Assembly: GCF_000336995.1 (NCBI RefSeq)
Contig: NZ_AOJI01000022.1
Coordinates: forward strand, 314,040 to 378,039
Direction of reading: 5' to 3'
DNA: 64,000 nt
Source: Halorubrum aidingense JCM 13560
Lineage (GTDB): Archaea; Halobacteriota; Halobacteria; Halobacteriales; Haloferacaceae
Below the pieces are notes generated by a model. The model made no database searches, was not told the DNA's origin, and saw only the letters and a program-made list of their open reading frames with translations. A program made the position numbers and the translations under genes. Of the stretch, positions 45,247 through 53,785 are shown one piece after another (position 1 is the first letter of the stretch; every line of letters begins with the position of its first letter).

Positions 45247-46113
45247 TCACGCCGACCGCGGCGGCGGCACGAGGAAGACGTTCCCCGCCGCCCGGGCGAC
45301 CACCTCTTCGGAGACGCTGCCGAGCAGGAGTCGGCGCAGTCGACTGCGACCGCGGGAGCCGAGCAACAGCGTGCTCGGGTCGTGGTCCGCCTCCGCGGCG
45401 AGGATCTCGTTGGCGGGGTCGCCCCGGCGGATCTCCGTGCGGGCGTCGAGGCCCCACTCGTCGAGCCGGTCGACGAGTTCGTCGAGGCGCTCCTCGGGGT
45501 CGGGGCCGCCGCTCGTGTCGTCTTTCGGTGATTCGACGTGCACCAGCGTGACCTCCTTCGTCGCGTGCCGGAGGTACTCGAACGACTGGAAGGCGCGCTC
45601 GGCGTTCTCGGAGAAGTCCGTCGCGAACAGCGTTCGCTTGAACAGGTGTCGGCGGATCGTCTCGGGCTCGTCGACGCCGCGCTCGATCCGGTCGACGAGG
45701 AGCGGCACGACCGTCGTGCGGGCGAGGTTGCGCGCGGTCGACCCGATCACGCGGTTCTCCAGCGGGCTCTTCCCGCGCGACCCGACCAGTACCAGATCCG
45801 CCCCGACGGAGCCGGCGATCCCGTTGATCCGGCGGTGCGGCGTCCCGCGGACGACGTGGGTCTCGACGTCGAAGCCGGCGTCTTCCACGATCGACCGGTA
45901 GCGGCGGAGCGCCTTCTTTCGGCGTTTTTCGAACCCCATCCCGGGCATACCGGAGTGGACGTTGGAGGGGACGACCGTCACGATGTGGATCCGCTCGACG
46001 CCGATCCGACCGAGACAGTTCAGCCCGGTCTCCGACTCGATCATCGACTCGCTGGCCGTCGAGAGGTCCGTCGCGATCACCGCGGACTTCCCGCCCGTCG
46101 CCGATCCGGTCAT
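45247..46113 (-). CDS. Tandem universal stress protein (two UspA domains)
   Basis: The 288-residue protein has two UspA domains: residues 8-140 with DLVLVGSRGKSPLENRVIGSTARNLARTTVVPLLV and 155-288 with STLLLGSRGRSRLRRLLLGSVSEEVVARAAGNVFLV. Both retain the ATP-binding G-2x-G-9x-G(S) pattern. UspA proteins bind nucleotide and act in stress responses. Single gene on this strand. An inverted repeat (cacac / gtgtg) sits in its promoter. Confidence 0.9.
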   Translation of the reverse strand: MTGSATGGKSAVIATDLSTASESMIESETGLNCLGRIGVERIHIVTVVPSNVHSGMPGMGFEKRRKKALRRYRSIVEDAGFDVETHVVRGTPHRRINGIAGSVGADLVLVGSRGKSPLENRVIGSTARNLARTTVVPLLVDRIERGVDEPETIRRHLFKRTLFATDFSENAERAFQSFEYLRHATKEVTLVHVESPKDDTSGGPDPEERLDELVDRLDEWGLDARTEIRRGDPANEILAAEADHDPSTLLLGSRGRSRLRRLLLGSVSEEVVARAAGNVFLVPPPRSA

Positions 46114-46165
46114 CGGCGATCGCCTCGTCGTTCGGTCGCCCGGGTTCGATCAGTAATTACCATAC

Positions 46166-46182
46166 CACACAATACTCGTGTG
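46166..46182. promoter_or_regulatory. Inverted repeat upstream of the UspA gene
   Basis: Arms cacac and gtgtg are separated by seven bases (aatactc), about 53-69 bases from the ATG at 46113. The core and the spacer length resemble the repeat at 45157-45175, suggesting a common regulator. Confidence 0.4.
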
Positions 46183-46275
46183 TCGGAAATAAAGCTCCCG
46201 GTCGTCTCGTCGCGGGGGACCGCGTCCGGACGCGGTCGCCTGCGGAGCCCGCCGCCGACCCGACCGCTCGAAAGG

Positions 46276-46282
46276 CTATAAA
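46276..46282 (+). promoter_or_regulatory. TATA box of a small protein gene
   Basis: The sequence ctataaa lies 25-31 bases before the ATG at 46307. Confidence 0.6.
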
Positions 46283-46306
46283 CGGCCGGCGGTCGAAGCG
46301 AGCCGC

Positions 46307-46480
46307 ATGACTGACGAGACGATCGAGGCGGCCGTCGAGCGGTTTCTCGACGGGACGGAATCGGCGCTCGACGACTACGATCAGGGGTACGCGGACGCCG
46401 ACGCGACGCTGTCGGTGGTGCGCACGCACATCGACGAACTGGCCGCCGCGGTCGACGAGGGCGACACGGAGTCCGAGTAA
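46307..46480 (+). CDS. 57-residue acidic helical protein
   Basis: This small frame starts MTDETIEAAVERFLDG and continues with ESALDDYDQGYADADATLSV and an acidic tail ending DTESE. It reads as an amphipathic two-helix hairpin with typical haloarchaeal composition. A well-placed TATA box supports it as a real gene. No family is recognised; the regular helices suggest a protein-protein role. Convergent with the ABC transporter operon. Confidence 0.72.
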   Translation: MTDETIEAAVERFLDGTESALDDYDQGYADADATLSVVRTHIDELAAAVDEGDTESE

Positions 46481-46522
46481 CCGTCGCGGCGGCCCCAGCG
46501 TTCCCGGCGGGGAGAGTCCGCC

Positions 46523-47353
46523 TCAGGGCCGCGCGCCGATCAGTTCGCGGACCCGAGCGACGTGTTCGCCGAAGGCCGGATCGCCGCGCTCGCGCGGGCG
46601 GTCCACGTCGACGTCGACGACCTCGGCGACGCGGCCGGGCTCGGCCGCCATCACGACGATCCGGTCCGCGAGCGTCACCGCCTCGGCGACGTCGTGGGTG
46701 ACGAAAAGCACCGTCTTGCCCGTCGACTGCCAGACGTCGAGTAGCTCCCGCTGGAGCATCTCGCGGGTCTGCGCGTCGACCGCGCCGAACGGCTCGTCCA
46801 TCAGGAGCAGTTCGGGATCGACCGCGAGCGCCCGCGCGATGGCGACGCGCTGTTTCATCCCGCCGGAGAGCGACTTCGGGTACGAGTCGCGGAACTCCGA
46901 GAGCCCGACGAGCTCGAGCATCTCGTCGACCCGCCGCTCGCGCTCGGCGTCGGTGCGGTCGCTTCGCTCGAGGCCGAACCCGACGTTCTCCGCGACGGTG
47001 AGCCACGGGAAGAGGTGGTACTCCTGGAACACGACGCCCATGTCGGTCGTCGGGCCGATGACTGGGGTGCCCCCCAGCAGCACCTGCCCGTCGGTGGCGT
47101 CGGTGAGTCCGGCGATGACCCGGAACAGCGTCGTCTTCCCGCAGCCCGACGGCCCGACGAGACAGACGAACTCGCCCTCCTCGACCGCGAAGGAGACGTC
47201 GTCGAGCGCGCGGACCGGCGTTCCGTCGCCCTCGTAGGTCTTGCCGACCCGATCGACGGCGACGCCGGCCTCGCCGTCACCCGCGATCTCGTCGACCTCG
47301 TCGGTCACGCCCGTGTCGTCGGCCTCGTCGGCCCCGTTGCTCACGCCTGCCAT
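46523..47353 (-). CDS. ABC ATPase, nitrate/sulfonate/taurine type
   Basis: The 276-residue ATPase has Walker A GPSGCGKTT near residue 69, Q-loop VVFQEYHLFPWLTVAENVGFGL, signature LSGGMKQRVAIARAL near 165 and Walker B LLLMDEPFGAVD. FQEYHLFPW and the HDVAEAVTLADRIVVM ending place it with SsuB/TauB/NrtD. The N-terminal 30 residues are acidic. The start at 47353 overlaps the permease gene by 13 bases. Confidence 0.88.
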   Translation of the reverse strand: MAGVSNGADEADDTGVTDEVDEIAGDGEAGVAVDRVGKTYEGDGTPVRALDDVSFAVEEGEFVCLVGPSGCGKTTLFRVIAGLTDATDGQVLLGGTPVIGPTTDMGVVFQEYHLFPWLTVAENVGFGLERSDRTDAERERRVDEMLELVGLSEFRDSYPKSLSGGMKQRVAIARALAVDPELLLMDEPFGAVDAQTREMLQRELLDVWQSTGKTVLFVTHDVAEAVTLADRIVVMAAEPGRVAEVVDVDVDRPRERGDPAFGEHVARVRELIGARP

Positions 47354-48153
47354 ACTAACACCCGCCGTTGAGCCGCGCGGAACGCCACGTCGACGAGCAG
47401 GTACATCAGGCTCAACACGAGGATGTACGCGATCACTTTGTCGACGAGGAGGTTGTTGCTCGCCCGCAGTATCTCGCGGCCGACCCCCGGGACGCCGAAA
47501 ATCTCGGAGGCGACGACGAGCATCCAACAGCGACCGAGCCCGGTGCGGATCCCGGTCGTGATCCCCGGGAGCGCCGCCGGGACGACGATCGACCGAACCA
47601 TGTCGAGGTCCCCGCGAACGCCGAGCGTCCGGCCGACGTCGAGGAGGTCGTTCGAGACGCCCTCGACGGCGCCGTACGCCGCGTAGAAGTTGATCCAGAA
47701 CGCGCCCACGGCGATGATAAACGCGGCGCCGGCGTCGTTGATCCCGAACCACGCGATCGCGAACCCGATCAGCGCGAGCGGCGGGACGGGCCGGAGCGTC
47801 CGCACGAGCGGCGCCGTCACGTCGTCGAGCAACCGGCTCCACGAGAGGGCCACGCCGGCGCCGACGCCGAGCGTCGTCCCGACGAACGTGCCGGGAGCCC
47901 AGTGCCGGATACTCGACCACAGCGCCGCGGTCATCGTACCGGAGGCCAGTTCCTCGGCGAACGCGTCCACGACCGCCCCCGGCGAGGGCAACACGTACGC
48001 CGGCTGGGTGAGCGAGACGAGGTGCCAGAGGAGAACGAACCCGGCGATTCCGGCGACGCCGCGGACGAGCCGCCGCGGATCGTCGAGGCCGATGCCGGTC
48101 GCGATCGCTGTGCCGCCGTCGCCGTCGAACCGTCCGCCGGTGTCGGTCGCCAT
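47341..48153 (-). CDS. ABC permease, SsuC/TauC type
   Basis: The 270-residue permease has about six membrane helices and the coupling loop GAVEGVSNDLLDVGRTLGVRGDLDMVRSIVVPAALPGITTGIRTGLGRCW typical of SsuC/TauC/NrtB. The middle gene of a three-gene minus-strand operon: its ATG overlaps the binding-protein stop by one base. It imports a sulfonate, nitrate, thiamine precursor or related anion; the sequence does not decide which. Confidence 0.9.
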   Translation of the reverse strand: MATDTGGRFDGDGGTAIATGIGLDDPRRLVRGVAGIAGFVLLWHLVSLTQPAYVLPSPGAVVDAFAEELASGTMTAALWSSIRHWAPGTFVGTTLGVGAGVALSWSRLLDDVTAPLVRTLRPVPPLALIGFAIAWFGINDAGAAFIIAVGAFWINFYAAYGAVEGVSNDLLDVGRTLGVRGDLDMVRSIVVPAALPGITTGIRTGLGRCWMLVVASEIFGVPGVGREILRASNNLLVDKVIAYILVLSLMYLLVDVAFRAAQRRVLVWQA

Positions 48154-49187
48154 CAGAGCGAGTCGTATATCTCGAGGTCGAAGATCGCCTCGGTGGAGAG
48201 CTGTTCGTCGATCTGTCCGTTGTCGGCGGCGAACTCGGAGAACACCTGCGTCGCGTCGGTGATCTCGTTGGGGTCGGTGATGAAGTTCGACAGCGGCGAG
48301 TCGAGCGCCTTCCGCGCCCGATCGACCGGCATCCCGATCCCCTCTTCGACGTGCGCCGCGGTCGCGTCCGGTTCGTCGGCGATGAACTCCGTGGCGCGAA
48401 CGTGCTGTTCCAGGAACTGCGTCGCGACCGGGGAGTCGCGGACCGCGTCGCTCATCAGGGTGACCGCGGCCGGCTGGCCCGGCAGGATGTCGGCGGCCGT
48501 CCGGAGCATCGTGACGGACGACCCCTCCTCAGCGGCGATCGTCGGCACCGGCTCCATGATCGAGGTGCCGTCGACCTCGCCGTTGGCGATCGCCTGCCAA
48601 ACTGCGCTGGCGCCGTTGATCTCGGTGATCTCGACGTCTTCGCCCGGCACAGCGCCGATCTCGTCGAGCCAGAAACGCAACAGCACGTCGGGGACGCTCC
48701 CCTGCGGGAACGTGCCGAACCGGAACGGCTCGCCGTGCTCGGCTTCCCACATCGAGAACGCCTCCGCGCCGTGCTCCTCGAAGTTGGCGTGGATCGATTC
48801 GTCGGCCATGATCCCCATCGGCTCGCGGATGTTCGCCGCGGTCACCTTCGCGGGGATCTCGCGGTCGATGACGATCATCGCCGGGACGACGCCGAACATG
48901 GCGACGTCGATCTCGCCGCCGCCGAACGCCTGGACGATCGCCGGGCCGTCCGTGAACTCCTGGCCCTCGATCTCGGCGTCGACCTCGTCGAGGTACCCCT
49001 CGCCCTCCATCACGTACCACTGCAGGTCCGGGTAGATCGGCATGTGCGCGACCGTCAGATCCTCGATGTCGCCGCCGGCGCCGCTTCCGCCGCCGAGACA
49101 GCCGGCGAGACCGAGGGTCACAGATCCGCCCGCGGCCGCGAGAAAGGACCGCCGCGAGGCTGACGCGTGTCGTTCGTACATACGCAT
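48153..49187 (-). CDS. Substrate-binding lipoprotein, SsuA/NrtA type
   Basis: The 344-residue protein has a Tat signal (SRRSFLAAAGG, Arg12-Arg13) and lipobox LAGC with Cys30, then an NMT1/SsuA-like domain: LTVAHMPIYPDLQWYVMEGEGYLDE, FTDGPAIVQAFGGGEIDVAMFGVVPAMIVIDR and NGEVDGTSIMEPVP. It delivers substrate to the adjacent permease. It is the first gene of the operon. An alternative start at 49181 omits two residues. Confidence 0.88.
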   Translation of the reverse strand: MRMYERHASASRRSFLAAAGGSVTLGLAGCLGGGSGAGGDIEDLTVAHMPIYPDLQWYVMEGEGYLDEVDAEIEGQEFTDGPAIVQAFGGGEIDVAMFGVVPAMIVIDREIPAKVTAANIREPMGIMADESIHANFEEHGAEAFSMWEAEHGEPFRFGTFPQGSVPDVLLRFWLDEIGAVPGEDVEITEINGASAVWQAIANGEVDGTSIMEPVPTIAAEEGSSVTMLRTAADILPGQPAAVTLMSDAVRDSPVATQFLEQHVRATEFIADEPDATAAHVEEGIGMPVDRARKALDSPLSNFITDPNEITDATQVFSEFAADNGQIDEQLSTEAIFDLEIYDSL

Positions 49188-49455
49188 GGAACGGGACCGT
49201 CGGTCAATACCTCCGCGCCACCAGCAACGAGGGCACGTACCGATGACGGGCGAGAGACGAGCGAGCCGCGAATATCCGCCCCAAGACCGCGTCGAGCCGG
49301 TTATAAGCGCCCACACAACCGTCCGTGATCGGCGTAATATTTGCCAACGGTGCGGTGACGACGCCCGTCGGGGTCTCCGACGTCGCCAGGGTCGCCGACC
49401 CGCCGCCGCGCCGACCCGCCGCCACGCCGACTCACCACCGCACCGACCCGCCGTC

Positions 49456-49464
49456 GTTTATAAT
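49456..49464 (+). promoter_or_regulatory. TATA box of menB
   Basis: The sequence gtttataat lies 22-30 bases before the ATG at 49486. The rest of the gap between 49188 and 49485 has two more TATA-like sites (near 49300 and 49337) but no gene I can support. Confidence 0.6.
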
Positions 49465-49485
49465 CGCGCCCGCGAACGGGGGCGT

Positions 49486-50397
49486 ATGGTCTCGGAGATC
49501 TTCGATCCAGACGCGTGGGAGCCGGTCACCGACGAGTTCGACGACATCACTTACCACCGCGGCGTCGACGTGCCGGTCGTCCGGATCGCGTTCGACCGCC
49601 CCGAGGTCCGCAACGCGTTCCGGCCGGGGACGGTCGACGAGCTGTACGCCGCGCTCGACCACGCCCGCAAGCAGGCGGACGTGGGCTGCGTGCTCCTCAC
49701 GGGCAACGGTCCCTCGGAGAAGGACGGCGGCTGGGCGTTCTGCGCCGGCGGCGACCAGTCGGTCCGGGGCGACTCGGGCTACGAGTACCGCGACGACGAC
49801 GAGGCCGACGAGTCGGACGACCCGCTCGTGCGAGAGGCGCGGGCCGGGCGACTCCACATCCTCGAAGTGCAGCGGCTGATCCGGTTCATGCCGAAACCCG
49901 TCGTCGCCGTCGTCCCCGGGTGGGCCGTCGGCGGCGGCCACTCGCTGCACGTCGTCTGCGACATGACGCTCGCCAGCGCGGAGCACGCGAAGTTCCTCCA
50001 GACCGATCCCGACGTGGGCTCGTTCGACGGCGGGTTCGGCTCTGCGTACCTCGCCAAACAGATCGGCCAGAAGAAGGCCCGAGAGGTGTTCTTCCGCGGG
50101 AAGACCTACTCGGCCGAGGAGGCCGAAGAGATGGGCATGGTCAACGAGTCCATTCCGCACGACGACCTCGAAGCGGTCGCGATCGAGTGGGCCGACGAGA
50201 TGACGAAGAAGTCGCCGACCGCGATGCGGATGTTGAAGTACGCGTTCAACATGACCGACGACGGGATGGTCGGCCAGCAGGTGTTCGCCGGCGAGGCGAC
50301 CCGCCTCGCGTACATGACCGAGGAGGCACAGGAGGGCCGCGACGCGTTCTTACAGAAGCGCGAGCCCGCGTTCCGCGACTACCCGTGGCACTACTAA
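49486..50397 (+). CDS. menB: 1,4-dihydroxy-2-naphthoyl-CoA synthase
   Basis: The 303-residue crotonase-fold enzyme closes the naphthoquinone ring in menaquinone synthesis. It has the crotonase frame DRPEVRNAFRPGTVDEL, VLLTGNGP, WAFCAGGDQSVRG near residue 85, the MenB-typical LQRLIRFMPKPVVAVVPGWAVGGGHSLHVVCDMTLAS and DPDVGSFDGGFGSAYLA, and C-terminal YMTEEAQEGRDAFLQKR. An Asp/Glu-rich insert near 105 is a haloarchaeal trait. Other men genes are not here. Confidence 0.94.
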   Translation: MVSEIFDPDAWEPVTDEFDDITYHRGVDVPVVRIAFDRPEVRNAFRPGTVDELYAALDHARKQADVGCVLLTGNGPSEKDGGWAFCAGGDQSVRGDSGYEYRDDDEADESDDPLVREARAGRLHILEVQRLIRFMPKPVVAVVPGWAVGGGHSLHVVCDMTLASAEHAKFLQTDPDVGSFDGGFGSAYLAKQIGQKKAREVFFRGKTYSAEEAEEMGMVNESIPHDDLEAVAIEWADEMTKKSPTAMRMLKYAFNMTDDGMVGQQVFAGEATRLAYMTEEAQEGRDAFLQKREPAFRDYPWHY

Positions 50398-50442
50398 CCT
50401 GAAAATCCGCAAAATGATCCGCAGCGGCGACGCATCCCCGAG

Positions 50443-51468
50443 CTACGCGTCGTCGTCGTCGAGGAACGCCGCGACCGCCTCGCGGGTCGGCAGCGCCGAC
50501 ATCCCCCCGATGTCGCGGACCGACAGCGCGGCCGTCGCGTTGGCGAACGCGAGCGCGTCGTCGAGCGCCGCGCCGTCGCTCGCTCCCCTCTCGTTCGACT
50601 CCTCATCGCTCGGTCCGTCCGCGTCCGACCCCGACCCCGCCGCGAGTCGCGCGATCAGCCCCGCGGTGAACGCGTCGCCGGCGCCGGTGGTGTCGCGGCT
50701 CTCCACCGCGAACCCCTCGTGTCGAACGGTCGCCTCGCCCCAGGGCGCGTCCGCCGTACTGGCGGCGAGCGCGCCGTCCGCGCCGAGCGTGACGACCGCC
50801 GTGTGCGGGCCGAGCGCGCAGAGGTCGCGGGCCAGCCCCGCGCCCCACCGCGAGGAGAGGCCGGTCTCGGCGACCTCCTCTTCGCTGCAGAACACCACGT
50901 CGCTCGCCTCGACGACCTCGCGAAGCGCCGCGAGCACGTCGTCGGTCGCTCCCTCCGCCACGAGGTCGGGTCGGTAGTTCACGTCGAACGACACCGTACA
51001 CCCGTGGTCGGCGGCCCGAGTCGCCAGTTCGACCATCGCCTCTCGTCCGCGGGGATGCGTCAGCGCCACGCCGCCGAGGTGGACCCACGAGGCGGACGCG
51101 AGTGCGTCCGTCGGGACCGCGTCGGGATCGAAGCCGAACGTGACGTCACCGGCGCCGTAAAAGCGGAACCGGCGGTCGTCGGTCTCGGGCAGCGACACCA
51201 CCGCGAGCGTCGTGTTGCCGTCGACGCGCTCGATCTGCGTCGTCGGGATCAACTCGCTCCCGAGCGTCTCGGCGAGGAAGTCGCCGAACGGGTCGCCGCC
51301 GAGCCGCGTCCAGAAGGCGGGGACGACGCCGAGGCGCGCAAGCCCGACCGCGACGTTGGCGGGCGCGCCGCCCGGGCGGTGCGAGAACCCCTCGACGTCG
51401 CGCAGCGTCGCTCCCTCGCCGGGGAGGAAGTCGACCAGCGTTTCTCCGGCCACGAGGATCTCCGGCAT
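50443..51468 (-). CDS. PfkB-family carbohydrate kinase
   Basis: The 341-residue kinase has PGGAPANVAVGLARLG near residues 32-47, an inner FDVNYRP near 170 and the catalytic GAGDAFTAG near 270 (DTTGAGDAF), the anion hole and base of the ribokinase family. Closest in style to fructokinases or KDG kinases. An acidic loop near 287-308 is typical of halophiles. It lies on the minus strand, 33 bases downstream of the DHH gene and possibly co-transcribed with it. Confidence 0.9.
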   Translation of the reverse strand: MPEILVAGETLVDFLPGEGATLRDVEGFSHRPGGAPANVAVGLARLGVVPAFWTRLGGDPFGDFLAETLGSELIPTTQIERVDGNTTLAVVSLPETDDRRFRFYGAGDVTFGFDPDAVPTDALASASWVHLGGVALTHPRGREAMVELATRAADHGCTVSFDVNYRPDLVAEGATDDVLAALREVVEASDVVFCSEEEVAETGLSSRWGAGLARDLCALGPHTAVVTLGADGALAASTADAPWGEATVRHEGFAVESRDTTGAGDAFTAGLIARLAAGSGSDADGPSDEESNERGASDGAALDDALAFANATAALSVRDIGGMSALPTREAVAAFLDDDDA

Positions 51469-51500
51469 TGCGTCAACGAGGAGCGCCGGAGAGTATGAAA

Positions 51501-52781
51501 CTATTCGTCCGCGTCGGCGGCCGAGACTCCGTCGGCGTCAGCCGCGTCGGCGGCCGCGACCTCCTCGGCGACCGCCTCGAACGCCGCGAGGATGACGCGC
51601 TTGCAGGCCTGCCCCTCGGTCGTCCAGTGCTGTGCGTAATCGAGCATGTCGTCGTAGATGTCGGGCTTGCAGCCGGCCGCCTGCGGGTGGCCACCGCCGT
51701 TCACCTTCCCGGCGACCTCGTGGGCGTGCCGGAACCCCTCGGAGCCGCGGATCGACGCGGAGCCGGCGGGCTTCACGATCACGGCCGCGTCGGCGCCCGC
51801 CTCCCGCAGCGCCTCGGCGACCTCGTTCTGCGAGCACCGACCGTACGTCACCGCGACGGTCCACTCGCCGACCTCGTGGGTGACCGCGCGGTCGACGGCG
51901 GCGGCGATGCGCGCCTCCTTCTCGACGCGACGGTCCGCGACGTACGCCCGAACGGTCTCCGGGAGATCGGCGCCGTACGCGCCGACGATCGTCGCGTACT
52001 CCTCGCTGCCGGCCCAGTAGGAGTAGTCGGCCAGGTCGTCCGAACGCGGGTCCTCTTTGATCCAGAGGTCGTGGTCGCGGGTCACGGCCGCCAGTTCGGC
52101 CCAGCGGTCGTCGAACGCGTGGTCGAGAGAGCGGAGCGCCACGTCGGCGGTGCACTCCTCGTCGGACTCGCCGACGACGAGGTCGACGCCCAGGTCGCGA
52201 ACGGCCGCCGCCGCCTCCGCGTCCCACTGGTGGTGGTCGAACCAGCGGATCGAGTCGGTCGACTCCACGAGCGCCTCCAGCGGCTCCGCGATCCACTCGT
52301 AGTCGTCGGGGCACAGGTCACAGACGAACAGATCGATGTCGTCGTCAGCGTACGCCAGCACGCGTTCGAGCGACGTGTCGATCGAGTACGGCCCCGCCGC
52401 GACCAGCCCGACGGGCGACTGCGTGTGGGCGTCGGCGGTCGGGTCGGCGTCCGCGTCGTCAGCGCTGGACTCGTCGGGCTCGTCGTCGGTTTCGTCGTCC
52501 GCGTCGTCCTCGTCATCCGCATCGAGTCGCGCCTCGATGGCCGCCTCGAAGTCGGCGGCGTCGAGGGCGGCGTCGTACGCCTCACGGATCATCGCCGCGC
52601 ACGCGAGGCCGTCGGCGTCGCCGTCGGCGATCACGACCGCCTCGCTCCCCTCGATGGCCTCCTTCGCTCGCGTCTCGGCGCGCTCCTCGTCCAGCGAGTC
52701 CGGATAGAAGAAGCCCTTGCCCGGCAGCCGCGTGTACCGCGAGCGGGGAGTCCCCGCCTCGTCGATGAGATCGTCGTCCAT
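51501..52781 (-). CDS. DHH-family phosphoesterase
   Basis: The 426-residue protein has a DHH domain: IADGDADGLACAAMIREAYD near residues 48-67, DIDLFVCDLCPDD near 148 and the DHH motif FDHHQWDA near 182. A DHHA1-like end contains EGFRHAHEVAGKVNGGGHPQAAGCKPD near 365. Related enzymes (RecJ, NrnA, GdpP classes) hydrolyse small nucleic acids or cyclic dinucleotides. An acidic insert (residues 84-115) is seen. The start MDDDLIDE at 52781 is chosen because further upstream the frame is Arg/Pro-rich. Confidence 0.88.
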   Translation of the reverse strand: MDDDLIDEAGTPRSRYTRLPGKGFFYPDSLDEERAETRAKEAIEGSEAVVIADGDADGLACAAMIREAYDAALDAADFEAAIEARLDADDEDDADDETDDEPDESSADDADADPTADAHTQSPVGLVAAGPYSIDTSLERVLAYADDDIDLFVCDLCPDDYEWIAEPLEALVESTDSIRWFDHHQWDAEAAAAVRDLGVDLVVGESDEECTADVALRSLDHAFDDRWAELAAVTRDHDLWIKEDPRSDDLADYSYWAGSEEYATIVGAYGADLPETVRAYVADRRVEKEARIAAAVDRAVTHEVGEWTVAVTYGRCSQNEVAEALREAGADAAVIVKPAGSASIRGSEGFRHAHEVAGKVNGGGHPQAAGCKPDIYDDMLDYAQHWTTEGQACKRVILAAFEAVAEEVAAADAADADGVSAADADE

Positions 52782-52858
52782 ACCGTCGAGCCGGGCGGGA
52801 GCGGGAAAACTCCGCCGTTCTCCGGCGTGAGATCGCAGCCTTCGCGGGCGGCTTCCGC

Positions 52859-53323
52859 TCAGATCGTCGTCCGTCGCGGGTCCTCGTCGGTGAGCTGGCG
52901 GACGGTCAGGACGGGGACCGGACACGTCCGAACCACGCGCTCGGCGACCGAGCCGATGAGGAACCGGTTCTCTCCGTGTCGCCCGCGCGTGCCCATCGCG
53001 ACGATGTCGGCGTCGACGTCGCGCGCGTACTCGGCGATCTCGGCCGCCGGCCGCCCCTCGCGGGCCTCGACCGTGACGTCGAGGGAGGGGTCGCGATCGG
53101 TCGCGGCGTCGGAGACCTGGTCGAGCGCCTCTCGCCCCCGGTCGTCGAGCGCGTCGCGCAGGTCGTCTCTGACCTCGTCGGGCGTGGACTCGACCTCGCC
53201 GCTGTCGACGACGTAGACGGCGTGAACCTCGGCCTCGAACCGCGCGGCGATGTCGATCGCGAAGTCGACGGCCCGGCGGACGCTGTCGGAGCCGTCGGTC
53301 GCGATCACGATCGTGTCGAACAT
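52859..53323 (-). CDS. Universal stress protein UspA
   Basis: The 154-residue single-domain UspA begins MFDTIVIATDGSDSVRRAVDFAIDIAARF and has the nucleotide-binding end IVAMGTRGRHGENRFLIGSVAERVVRTCPVPVLTVR. It binds ATP or AMP and acts in stress adaptation. A TATA-like ttttaggta on the minus strand lies about 25-33 bases upstream. Confidence 0.92.
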   Translation of the reverse strand: MFDTIVIATDGSDSVRRAVDFAIDIAARFEAEVHAVYVVDSGEVESTPDEVRDDLRDALDDRGREALDQVSDAATDRDPSLDVTVEAREGRPAAEIAEYARDVDADIVAMGTRGRHGENRFLIGSVAERVVRTCPVPVLTVRQLTDEDPRRTTI

Positions 53324-53414
53324 AGCCGGGCGTTCGCCGCAGCGATACCTAAAACCCGGCGGTCGGGTTCGGTGGTGAGGTATAGAAACCGCGGCCGCGA
53401 CTCCGACTGCGACT

Positions 53415-53740
53415 GCGACAGGTCCTTATAAATGAGCGGTGCGGTGGCGCGTGCCGAGGAGCGGCCGACAGGCCGCGAGTCGCACGCGCGAGGGACGCGG
53501 CGACCGAAGGGAGCCGCGAGGCTGGGGAGGCGTGAGGAGCGGTTGCGGTGCTGTGCGGGCGATGCTGTGCGGGGCGGGACGCAAACGACTCGCCCCGCCG
53601 ACGAGAGTTTTGGAGGTGGCCGCCCCGCTATCCGTAGCAACCGCTTATAAACGATCGACGGATACTCCAGAGACGATCACTCCCTGATCCACGACGACCG
53701 TTTATAAATTGTCACCGCCCCCGCCGACAATCACTTATAA
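53415..53740. repeat. Gene-free block with four TATA-like motifs around an Arg-codon-rich GC element
   Basis: Between the UspA and PitA genes, ttataaat-like motifs occur near 53425, 53645, 53701 and 53732. From about 53432 to 53640 lies a purine- and CG-rich stretch (gaggagcgg, ggcgtgagg) whose translations are all Arg/Gly-rich, with no plausible protein. Its style recalls repetitive elements I have seen in Halorubrum-type genomes, but this is memory only. It starts no recognisable gene. Confidence 0.45.
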
Positions 53741-53785
53741 ATACTCTCTGCCCGCTACCGCCCGCTACTGTCCACTACAGCCGCT

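Noticed and set aside
46140..46156. tRNA T-arm-like gggttcgat
   Set aside because: No acceptor stem or anticodon arm can be built around it; it lies just before a UspA start.
49204..49425. 73-codon minus-strand frame upstream of menB
   Set aside because: Arg-rich ends, no matching promoter or recognisable family; treated as intergenic.
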